In this document: piece after piece, positions 23,008 to 29,636 of the stretch | Layout of the letters: each line of letters starts with the position of its first letter | Position numbering within the stretch: position 1 is the stretch's first letter | NCBI GenBank assembly: GCA_902826025.1 | Contig: CADEDH010000059.1 | Location: 1 to 34,655 of the forward strand | From: an uncultured Actinomycetes bacterium | GTDB taxonomy: Bacteria; Actinomycetota; Acidimicrobiia; Acidimicrobiales; SZUA-35 | Reading direction: 5' to 3' | Length of the DNA: 34,655 bases | Notes under the pieces: generated by a model | Databases searched by the model: none | The model's input: the letters and a program-made list of their open reading frames with translations, nothing else | Told to the model about the DNA's origin: nothing | Program-made: the position numbers and the translations under genes

Positions 23008-24483
23008 TCAGAACGTGGGCCAGCGGGTGCCGTGACTGGTGGCGGCTTCCAGGGCCTTGGCCGCTTGGAGCACCACCAGGTCGCCGTGGGGCGGGCCGAT
23101 GATCTGGGCCCCCACGGGCAGGCCGGCTTCGGTGAACCCGGCGGGGAGCGACAGGGTGGGCAGGCCGAAGGCCGAGATCCGGCAGTTCGACAGCATCCAG
23201 TCGATGTAGTGGTCGATCGGCTGGCCGGCCACCTCGGCGGGCCACTCCTGTTCCACGGGGAACGGCGAGATCTGGGTGACGGGGCCGATCATCACGTCGT
23301 AGCGCTCGAAGAACGTGCAGGCCCGACGCCACAGCTCGGCCGCCCGCGTCTGGGCCCGGCCCACCTCCATGGCCGTCATGGCCCGGCCCTGATCCACCTC
23401 GTGGCGCACCGTGGCCTTCACCCGGGCCAGGCGCTCGTCGCCCAGCCCTTCGCCGACTCCAGCGGCGAAGGCGAAGGCCCGGATGCCGAGGAACACCTCG
23501 TCGGCCCCGTCGAACGACGGCTCGTCCTCGGCAACGTGCCACCCCAGGCCGGTCTCCACCTGGCCGATGAACGCCTGGAGCACGCCGGCCACGTCGCTCT
23601 CCACCGGGAGCCCGCCCAGCGTCGGGCTCCAGGCCACCCGCAGCGGCCCGTCGGCCGGGGGCAGGGGGTCGGGCACGGACACATGACGGCTGAGCGGGTC
23701 GCGCTGGTCGGGCTGGCCGATCACCCGGAGCAGGAGGGCCAGGTCGTCGACCGAGCGGGCCATCGGGCCCTCGATCGACAACACCGACCAGGCGTTGCCC
23801 GGCCCCACCCGAGGCACCAGGCGGGACGAGGAGCGGAACCCCACCACGTTGTTCCAGGCCGCCGGGTTGCGCAGAGAGCCCCCGGCGTCGCTGCCGTCGG
23901 CCACGGCCACCATCCCGCACCGCAGGGCGGCGGCCGCCCCGCCGGAGGAGCCGCCAGCCGAGCGGCCCAGATCGAACGGGTTGCGGGTGACGCCGTACAC
24001 GGGGTTGAAGCTGTGCGATCCGGCCCCGAACTCGGGGGTGTTGGTCTTGCCGATGGCCACCGCCCCCGCCGCCTTCACCCGGGCCACCAGCAGGCTGTCG
24101 ACCGCCGGACGGTTGGCGGCGAACACCGGCGAGCCGAACGTGGTGACGAAATCGGCCGTCTCGGTCAGGTCCTTGTGGGCGGTGACCAACCCGGCCAACG
24201 GCCCGGGATCCTCTCCGGCCGCCAGGCGGCGGTCGACGTCGGCCGCCCTGGCCTGGGCCACCTCAGCGTCCATCCCCACCACGGCGTTGACGGCCGGGTT
24301 GACCGCTTCCACCACGGCCAGGTGGGCCTCCAGCAGTTCGGTGGCCGACACCGCCCGCTCGGCGATCAGGCGCCGTTGGTCGACGGCGGAGCGCCGGGTC
24401 AGCTCCAGAGCGGCCGCCGGTGGGGCAGCGATCGGAGGTGGGGCGGCGACGGGCACGGTGCTGGGCTCGACCATGGCCGCCAT
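23008..24483 (-). CDS. Amidase-signature family amidase
   Basis: The protein shows the amidase-signature core: catalytic lysine in LVTAHKDLTETA, the Gly/Ser-rich stretch RSAGGSSGGAAAALR, and the nucleophilic serine region DGSDAGGSLRNPAAWNNVVGFR, followed by SIEGPMARSVDDLALLL. It should hydrolyse a carboxamide; the substrate is unknown, and the layout fits the general amidase group better than GatA, which would be expected next to gatB or gatC. The frame is open to an ATG at 24561, but that ATG is formed by the edge of the 108-nt repeat and would add a basic, low-complexity leader. The ATG at 24483 (491 residues) follows a GGGCGGGGGC stretch and is my preferred start. Confidence 0.88.
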   Translation of the reverse strand: MAAMVEPSTVPVAAPPPIAAPPAAALELTRRSAVDQRRLIAERAVSATELLEAHLAVVEAVNPAVNAVVGMDAEVAQARAADVDRRLAAGEDPGPLAGLVTAHKDLTETADFVTTFGSPVFAANRPAVDSLLVARVKAAGAVAIGKTNTPEFGAGSHSFNPVYGVTRNPFDLGRSAGGSSGGAAAALRCGMVAVADGSDAGGSLRNPAAWNNVVGFRSSSRLVPRVGPGNAWSVLSIEGPMARSVDDLALLLRVIGQPDQRDPLSRHVSVPDPLPPADGPLRVAWSPTLGGLPVESDVAGVLQAFIGQVETGLGWHVAEDEPSFDGADEVFLGIRAFAFAAGVGEGLGDERLARVKATVRHEVDQGRAMTAMEVGRAQTRAAELWRRACTFFERYDVMIGPVTQISPFPVEQEWPAEVAGQPIDHYIDWMLSNCRISAFGLPTLSLPAGFTEAGLPVGAQIIGPPHGDLVVLQAAKALEAATSHGTRWPTF

Positions 24484-24560
24484 GTTGGCTGCCCCCGCCC
24501 GGCCGCTCAACCCCGGCGCCCGGCGGCCCACCCGCCCAACGGCCCGACGACGTCCACTCA

Positions 24561-24668
24561 TCTGCGCGACGGAACCGCGCCGCCGCGCTGTTCTGCGTCA
24601 CGAAAACCCCCGAAACTCGTCGAAAACGTGGCGCAGATCGGCGGCGGGGCGCGGTTCCGTCGCGCAGA
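24561..24668 (-). repeat. 108-nt nested-palindrome repeat, copy B
   Basis: Copy B is the reverse-orientation partner of copy A (8232-8339), also exactly 108 nt. Its ends form a perfect 20-bp inverted repeat (24561-24580 with 24649-24668, TCTGCGCGACGGAACCGCGC). An inner inverted pair, TCTGCGTCACG (24592-24602) and CGTGGCGCAGA (24627-24637), repeats the same core. It lies between the amidase gene and the end of the DUF3445 gene, and its left edge creates the upstream-most ATG of the amidase frame. Confidence 0.88.
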
Positions 24669-24713
24669 TCGGGTCGGGTCCTGGCGGCCTGGGGCGCCGG
24701 GAGGCGGCTGGGC

Positions 24714-25742
24714 TCAGGCGGGGGCGGGCGGCGACCAGGTGCCGTCGGCCACGGAGCGGAGCCAGGTGGTGATGGTGCGGACGCCGCCGTAGCGGGAGCC
24801 CCGCATGGCCAGCATCTCGGGTGACCAACCGTCGATGGCGTCGGCCAGACGTGCGGCCAGGTCCCGGTGCTCCCCCAGCGCCGTGGCCGGGGCCAGCTGC
24901 ACCTTGATGGTGAACAGGATCGCTCCGGTGTCGGGCAGGGCCCGCAAGGTCTGGCGTTCGCTGCGAAGCCAAAGATCCTGGGGCAGGTACCGGTCGGAGG
25001 TGTCGAGCACGCCGATCTGGGGCACGAACAGCAGCGGATGGGCGGCGAAGCCCCAGTTGCGGCGACTCACGATGCGGCCGGGGCGGAGCCGATCGAAGAA
25101 GCGGGTGACGGTGCCGGCAAGGTCGTCGGCGTAGTGGGGCACCGGCCCGTGGATGGCCTCCTGGCGATGGCCCAGCTTCTCCAGGATCCGCCAGTAGCTG
25201 GGGAACAGGACCACCCCGGCTGTCAGGTCCCAGCCACCGGTGTGCGGCGAGCGCTCCATCAGACACAGGTCCTCCTGCACCGACAACGCCGCCCGCTCCA
25301 ACGCCCCCAGCCCGTCGTCCGGATTCTGGTGATCGGAGGCGTCAGAAATGACGCCCTCCATCCCTGGATCGGCGGCGGCGGCGTCATACCGGTCGGGGTG
25401 GTGCTCGGCCAGCCAGGAGGCGACCAGGGCGGCGGCCTCCTCGCAGGCGGCCCCGCTGCCGGGGACGGCGGCCGACACCTCGGGGTGGGCCTCGGCCAGG
25501 ATCCGGTGCCGCAGGGCCAGCTCCGGCTCCCGCAGGCCGTCGACCCGGAGCCAGTCGGCCCCGTCGACGGCCCGGGTGGCCATCCGCTGCTGGGGGGCAC
25601 CGCGGTGCACGCTCAACCCGTCGAGCTCGGTCAGCCAGCCGTGGTCGGCCGCCCGGTATGTGCCGGCGTCGACGGCGAACCGGTGCGGCTCCCGCCCGTA
25701 GGGGCCGGTTCTGTCCTCCTGCATTCCCCCCGCCACCGTCAT
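24714..25742 (-). CDS. DUF3445 / heme-dependent oxidative N-demethylase-like protein
   Basis: The 342-residue protein matches the DUF3445 family, whose characterised member is the heme-binding PAS-domain subunit of an oxidative N-demethylase acting on dimethylamine. Recognisable parts are QEDLCLMERSPHTGGWDLTAGVVLFPSYWRILEKLG, HGPVPHYADDLAGTVTRFFDRL, RRNWGFAAHPLLF and RSERQTLRALPDTGAILFTIKVQLAP. Reductase subunits for the known enzyme are not adjacent, so electron supply and substrate are unknown. GGGAGG five nt before the ATG fixes the start. It lies 13 bp after the ABC exporter gene on the same strand and is probably cotranscribed. Confidence 0.82.
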   Translation of the reverse strand: MTVAGGMQEDRTGPYGREPHRFAVDAGTYRAADHGWLTELDGLSVHRGAPQQRMATRAVDGADWLRVDGLREPELALRHRILAEAHPEVSAAVPGSGAACEEAAALVASWLAEHHPDRYDAAAADPGMEGVISDASDHQNPDDGLGALERAALSVQEDLCLMERSPHTGGWDLTAGVVLFPSYWRILEKLGHRQEAIHGPVPHYADDLAGTVTRFFDRLRPGRIVSRRNWGFAAHPLLFVPQIGVLDTSDRYLPQDLWLRSERQTLRALPDTGAILFTIKVQLAPATALGEHRDLAARLADAIDGWSPEMLAMRGSRYGGVRTITTWLRSVADGTWSPPAPA

Positions 25743-25755
25743 CCCCGCCTCCCGC

Positions 25756-27636
25756 TCAGCCCACCGGGCCGGCCTCGGTGAACTGCTCGTCCCGCACCAG
25801 CCGGTGGTAGAGGTCGGCGTACAGCCCGCCGCTGGCCAACAGCTCCCGGTGGGTGCCCCGCTGCACCACCTGGCCGGCCTCGACCACCAGGATCTGGTCG
25901 GCCTGGGTGATGGTGGACAGCCGGTGGGCGATCACCACCGCCGTGCGCCCGGCCAGGGCCTTGGCCAGAGCCTCCTGCACCTGGGCTTCGTTCTCCGAGT
26001 CGAGGTGGCTGGTGGCCTCGTCGAGGATCACCAGCGTGGGGTCTTTCAACAGCATCCTGGCGATCGACAGCCGCTGCTTCTCCCCGCCCGACATGCGGTA
26101 GCCCCGCTCCCCCACCACGGTGTCGAAACCCGACGGCAGGTGCTCGATCAGGTCGAGGATCTGGGCCGCCCGGCACGCCTCGACCAGTTCGGCGTCGGTG
26201 GCGCCCGGCTTGGCGTAGCGGAGGTTGGCGGCGATCGACTCGTGGAACAGGTGGGGGTCCTGGACCACCACCCCCATGGCCGCCCGCAGTGACTCCTGGG
26301 TGAGCTGGCGCACGTCGTGGTCGTCGAACAGGACGCCGCCGTCGCTGACGTCGTACAAGCGGGGGATGAGCGAGGTGATGGTGGTCTTGCCCGCCCCCGA
26401 CGGCCCCACGATCGCCACCAGCTGGCCCGGCTCGATGGTGAAGCTGACGTCGTGTAGGACGGGAGGCATCTCCTCCTCGGAGACGGTGGAGCCGGGCGTC
26501 TCCAAGCCGGGCACGATCATCTCGTTCGACCGGGGGTAGTGGAAGCTGACGTTACGGAACTCCACCCGGCCCTTGGGCTCGGTGAGCTCCATGGCGTCGG
26601 GGGCGTCGACCAGGGGGCTGGGGGCGTCGAGCACCTCGAACACCCGGTCGAAGCTGACCAGGGCGGTGAGCACGTCGATCCGGGCGTTGGTGAGGCCGGT
26701 GAGCGGCATGTAGATCCGCCCCACCAGCAGGCCCATCGTGGCCAGCTGGCCGGCCGAGAACGTGCCGTTGATGGCGAACAGGCCACCGAGGCCGTAGATG
26801 AGCGCGGTGCCGATCGCCCCCAGGAGCGACAACATGGTCATGAAGCCCCGGGTGAACAGGGCGGAGCGGATGCCGATGTCGCGCACCCGGGCGGCCCGGC
26901 CGCCGAACGTCTCGATCTCGTCGTCGCCCCTACCGAACAGCTTCACCAGCAGCGCCCCCGAGACGTTGAACCGCTCGGTCATGGTGGTGTTCATCTTGGC
27001 GTTGAGGTCCATCGACTCACGGGTGATGGACTGCTGCACCTGGCCGATCCGCTTGTAGGGCCAGACGAAGAACGGGGTGAGGACGAGGGCCAGCAGGGTG
27101 AGCCGCCACTCCAGCACGAACATGGCGATCAGCGTGGTGATCAGCGTGATCACGTTGCCCACCACCGTGCCCAGGGTGCCGGTGAGGGCCCGCTGGGCCC
27201 CGATCACGTCGTTGTTGAGCCGGTTGGTGAGGGCGCCGGTCTGGGTGCGGGTGAAGAACACGAGCGGCAGCCCCTGCACGTGGCGGAACAGCGACACCCG
27301 TAGGTCGTAGATCACGCCTTCGCCGATCACCGACGACCAATAGCGCTCGAACATGCCGACCAGCCCGGACAGCAGGGCCGAGACCACGATGGCGGTGGCG
27401 TAGATACCGAGCAGGCCCCGATCCTGATTGGGGATGGCCTTGTCGATGATGCGGCCGAACAGCAGGGGCGGCACGAGACCGAGCACGGCCTCCACCACGA
27501 TGGTGGCCAGGAAGCCGACGATGAGCCCCCGGTAGGGTCGGGCGAAGCGCCAGATCCGCCGAAGCGAGTTGCGGTCGAGTCGGGCCTCCTTCACCGAACT
27601 CGCATCGCGGGGCCACATCATGTGCATCGCCATCAT
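25756..27636 (-). CDS. ABCB-type exporter (membrane and ATPase domains fused)
   Basis: The 626-residue half-transporter has six membrane helices in the first 320 residues (RGLIVGFLATIVVEAVLGLVPPLLFGRIIDKAI onward) and a C-terminal ATPase with Walker A GPSGAGKTT near 413, Q-loop VVVQDPHLF, signature MSGGEKQRLS, Walker B LVILDEATSHLD and switch histidine in AHRLST. It should act as a homodimer exporting a lipid, drug or peptide. An unusual 20-residue acidic insert separates the first ATPase strand (VSFHYPRSNE) from PPVLHDVSF. The ATG at 27636 is followed by a second ATG; TAGCCT lies eight nt upstream, indicating a very short or absent leader. DUF3445 follows it. Confidence 0.92.
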   Translation of the reverse strand: MMAMHMMWPRDASSVKEARLDRNSLRRIWRFARPYRGLIVGFLATIVVEAVLGLVPPLLFGRIIDKAIPNQDRGLLGIYATAIVVSALLSGLVGMFERYWSSVIGEGVIYDLRVSLFRHVQGLPLVFFTRTQTGALTNRLNNDVIGAQRALTGTLGTVVGNVITLITTLIAMFVLEWRLTLLALVLTPFFVWPYKRIGQVQQSITRESMDLNAKMNTTMTERFNVSGALLVKLFGRGDDEIETFGGRAARVRDIGIRSALFTRGFMTMLSLLGAIGTALIYGLGGLFAINGTFSAGQLATMGLLVGRIYMPLTGLTNARIDVLTALVSFDRVFEVLDAPSPLVDAPDAMELTEPKGRVEFRNVSFHYPRSNEMIVPGLETPGSTVSEEEMPPVLHDVSFTIEPGQLVAIVGPSGAGKTTITSLIPRLYDVSDGGVLFDDHDVRQLTQESLRAAMGVVVQDPHLFHESIAANLRYAKPGATDAELVEACRAAQILDLIEHLPSGFDTVVGERGYRMSGGEKQRLSIARMLLKDPTLVILDEATSHLDSENEAQVQEALAKALAGRTAVVIAHRLSTITQADQILVVEAGQVVQRGTHRELLASGGLYADLYHRLVRDEQFTEAGPVG

Positions 27637-27644
27637 CGCTTCCC

Positions 27645-27650
27645 AGGCTA
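27645..27650 (-). promoter_or_regulatory. -10 element TAGCCT of the ABC exporter gene
   Basis: TAGCCT on the minus strand is followed by eight nt and ATGATG, so the transcript would have no leader or one of one to two nt. Confidence 0.5.
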
Positions 27651-27657
27651 GACCGCA

Positions 27658-27670
27658 CCCCCGTTGGGGG
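27658..27670. repeat. Hairpin CCCCC-GTT-GGGGG in a divergent gap
   Basis: This GC hairpin lies between two divergent promoters, where no gene ends, so it is not an ordinary terminator. It may be chance or a regulatory structure. Confidence 0.3.
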
Positions 27671-27739
27671 GACGAGCCCGGCCCCGTCCGACGTTGGGGC
27701 CCTTTGCCCTGGTGGGAGACCGGGGGCCAGTTGGCGGTC

Positions 27740-27745
27740 TAGATT
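27740..27745 (+). promoter_or_regulatory. -10 element TAGATT upstream of the helical hypothetical gene
   Basis: TAGATT fits the TANNNT pattern seen before many genes here, but the nearest in-frame GTG (27759) is 13 nt away and the preferred one (27816) is 70 nt away. Transcription would start near 27752 and exclude the TTG at 27744 as start. Confidence 0.4.
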
Positions 27746-27815
27746 GGTGGGGTCGGGCGTGGAGCCCTCCGTGGGCCGGGCGGTCACGGCCGGCACTCCC
27801 CCCAGGACGACACCC

Positions 27816-28817
27816 GTGAAGCTGCACAACTCCCAGACGAGGTCCCTGCCCACCCGGTTCGACCCCTTCCTCGACGACGCGGCCCTCCGGCGCGGCTATC
27901 AGCTCCTGCTCGCCGCCGCCTGGGACGACTTCTTGCTTCCCCTGGACCGCGACCCGGCTTCCTGGCTGCTCACCTCGATCCTCACCTGCGACGACGCCGC
28001 GGTGGAGACGGTGGTGTTCCGCCGCCTGCACGAGGCCCGGCCCTCGGCCCGGACGCTCGCTCTGCTGGGCGGGGCGCTGGTCCGGGACGCCGAGTTGCTC
28101 CTGCTCGGCCTGCGGACCGACCCCCGCCGCCCCCACCGGGTGATCGACCTACCCCCGTCGGTTGACCACAACGAGGCCGAGGCCCTGCTGATCGACGCCG
28201 AGACCACGCTCCAGGAGGCGGTGCGGATGCGCCCAGGCCTGGTGGACCCGTGGGTGCACCTGCTGTCCAGCGGGCGGCTGCTGGGCCTCGACCTGCCCGA
28301 GCTGCGTACCCGGTTCGAGAACGCCCACAGCCGGGTGCCGTTCCGGCCCGACGCCTGCCGCCAGTACCTCCTGGGGTTGAGCGCCCGGGGTGGCGGTTCC
28401 GACGACGCCATGTTCGAGTTCGCCCGTTGGGTGGCGGCCGAAGCCCCGCCGGAGTCGGCGGCCCAGGTAGTGCTGCCCATGGCCCATCTGGAGCACGGGT
28501 TGGGGCCGATGGCCCACTCACTCACCGAGCATCTGGCCAACCCCGAGACCGTCCTCCAGCTCACGCCGGCCCTCGCCCGGTTCCTCGAGACCACCGATCC
28601 CCACGCCGGCCCGATGGAGCTGGGGCCGCTGAACGCCTTCGCCCTGGCCATGACGATCGACGACGACCTTCCGGCCCGCCTCGTCACCGAGACGTTCCGC
28701 CGGATCGACAACCGGCCCACGTCCTACCCGTGGTCGCTCTACGAGGACGAGCCGATCGCCGAGGTGTTCACCGAGGTCCAACGCACCCAGCTCCGCAGCG
28801 CCGGCCGCTATCTGTGA
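27816..28817 (+). CDS. Hypothetical alpha-helical (TPR-like) protein
   Basis: I do not recognise a named family. The 333-residue product is rich in Leu, Ala and Arg and looks like a string of amphipathic helices (ALRRGYQLLLAAAWDDFLLPLD, AETTLQEAVRMRPGLVDPWVHLL, CRQYLLGLSARGGGSDDAMFEFARWVAAEAP), which suggests a tetratricopeptide-like scaffold. There is no signal peptide, membrane helix or catalytic motif. The start is uncertain: the GTG at 27816 has AGGA about eight nt upstream and begins where sequence complexity rises; GTG codons at 27759 and 27771 are in-frame alternatives. It is divergent from the ABC exporter and probably monocistronic. Confidence 0.7.
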   Translation: MKLHNSQTRSLPTRFDPFLDDAALRRGYQLLLAAAWDDFLLPLDRDPASWLLTSILTCDDAAVETVVFRRLHEARPSARTLALLGGALVRDAELLLLGLRTDPRRPHRVIDLPPSVDHNEAEALLIDAETTLQEAVRMRPGLVDPWVHLLSSGRLLGLDLPELRTRFENAHSRVPFRPDACRQYLLGLSARGGGSDDAMFEFARWVAAEAPPESAAQVVLPMAHLEHGLGPMAHSLTEHLANPETVLQLTPALARFLETTDPHAGPMELGPLNAFALAMTIDDDLPARLVTETFRRIDNRPTSYPWSLYEDEPIAEVFTEVQRTQLRSAGRYL

Positions 28818-28832
28818 CCAGCCGGTGGGTGG

Positions 28833-28845
28833 GCCCTCGTAGGGC
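28833..28845 (+). terminator. Hairpin GCCCT-CGT-AGGGC
   Basis: A five-bp stem with a three-nt loop starts 15 bp after the stop of the helical hypothetical gene. It has no T-run. Confidence 0.4.
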
Positions 28846-28911
28846 TACCACGTCGCGGTCGACCGGACCTCGACCTACTCCGTCGGCATGAACAGAGGAG
28901 CGGATGACTTG

Positions 28912-29067
28912 CTAGTGCTGGCTGTGGTCAGGCCGTTGATGCTCGGTCTGATGCCGTTTGGCTGTGAGGCGTTGTTGGATCAGTCGTTCGCCCTCGGCCT
29001 CGAGTTCGGCCCGGAGTCGGTGGCCCTCATGGGTGATCTCCGACTCGTCGAGCATCCTGATGGCCAT
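28912..29067 (-). CDS. Small hypothetical protein, charged helix
   Basis: The 51-residue product, MAIRMLDESEITHEGHRLRAEL followed by EAEGERLIQQRL and a His/Gln-rich end, looks like a single charged, possibly coiled-coil helix. No family is recognised. Support comes from G/C-rich third codon positions through the first two thirds and from TACGCT exactly six nt before the ATG at 29067, matching the leaderless pattern of neighbouring genes. The open frame extends upstream to 29175, but that part runs antisense to the divergent gene. It is paired head to head with the small gene at 29090. Confidence 0.5.
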   Translation of the reverse strand: MAIRMLDESEITHEGHRLRAELEAEGERLIQQRLTAKRHQTEHQRPDHSQH

Positions 29068-29073
29068 GACGCC

Positions 29074-29079
29074 AGCGTA
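29074..29079 (-). promoter_or_regulatory. -10 element TACGCT of the small minus-strand gene
   Basis: TACGCT is followed by six nt and the ATG at 29067. Its first two bases (29079-29078) are shared with the divergent -10 box on the other strand. Confidence 0.5.
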
Positions 29080-29083
29080 ACCT
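29078..29083 (+). promoter_or_regulatory. -10 element TAACCT of the small plus-strand gene
   Basis: TAACCT is followed by six nt and the GTG at 29090. It overlaps the divergent TACGCT by the two-base TA step, making a bidirectional promoter core. Confidence 0.5.
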
Positions 29084-29089
29084 CCAGCG

Positions 29090-29389
29090 GTGACGACTGT
29101 CCTCCTTGCCGACTCAGCGGTGATCGACTTCCGCAACGTCTTGGCTGCCGGTGGGATCGATGCTGGTCCCGTCACCGATCTCCTGGTCGACGCCCTGCGA
29201 CACGTCGCTGCCTTCTACACGGTCACCCCACCGGAACGGCCGGGCTCGCCCTGGCGGCGGATGAGCCTGGCCGACGACGAGATCGCTCCCGGTCTCACCA
29301 TGCATCTCCGAGTCGGCGACGCCGGTGATCTCGACCTACTCGTCGACCAGGCACTGATCGTGTTGAACCTCCGAGTGGAGCAGACCTAG
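29090..29389 (+). CDS. Small hypothetical protein
   Basis: The 99-residue product (opening TTVLLADSAVIDFRNVLAAG, closing DLDLLVDQALIVLNLRVEQT) matches no family I know. It is mixed alpha/beta in character, without signal peptide or membrane segment. Its codon use is strongly G/C-ending like the surrounding genes, and TAACCT lies exactly six nt before the GTG start, so I regard it as real. It is transcribed away from the small gene ending at 28912; the pair could be functionally linked, but there is no specific toxin-antitoxin signature. Confidence 0.6.
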   Translation: MTTVLLADSAVIDFRNVLAAGGIDAGPVTDLLVDALRHVAAFYTVTPPERPGSPWRRMSLADDEIAPGLTMHLRVGDAGDLDLLVDQALIVLNLRVEQT

Positions 29390-29534
29390 CCACGCTGCCG
29401 ACCTCCTGCCCTACGACATCCCGTCGTTGGATGCTGCTGGCGTGCCACATCCGCTGTTGCGTAGCCCGGTCGCTCCGATCAACGTGCTCCCGGACCACAA
29501 CCACGGCACCAAATCCGAGCGACCGCCAGGTAAG

Positions 29535-29618
29535 CCCGGGCGGAGCCCGGGGCCGGTGGGCGGGGCCCCCACCGGCGTTTGGGGAGGAGCCGCAGGCGAC
29601 GGGGGCTTACAAGCCCCC
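29535..29618 (+). other. Chain of three GC hairpins before the flavoprotein fusion gene
   Basis: Stem 1 is CCCGGGC/GCCCGGG (29535-29551, three-nt loop), stem 2 is GCCGGTGGG/CCCACCGGC (29552-29576, seven-nt loop), and stem 3 is GGGGGCTT/AAGCCCCC (29601-29618). The last ends 18 nt before the ATG. They may terminate upstream transcription or form a structured region around the promoter; TACGAT at 29622-29627 is a possible -10. Confidence 0.55.
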
Positions 29619-29636
29619 CACTACGATGCTTGGCGT

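Noticed and set aside
24483..24561. Amidase start at the ATG at 24561
   Set aside because: That ATG is made by the edge of the 108-nt repeat, lacks promoter or ribosome site, and would add a basic leader outside the fold.
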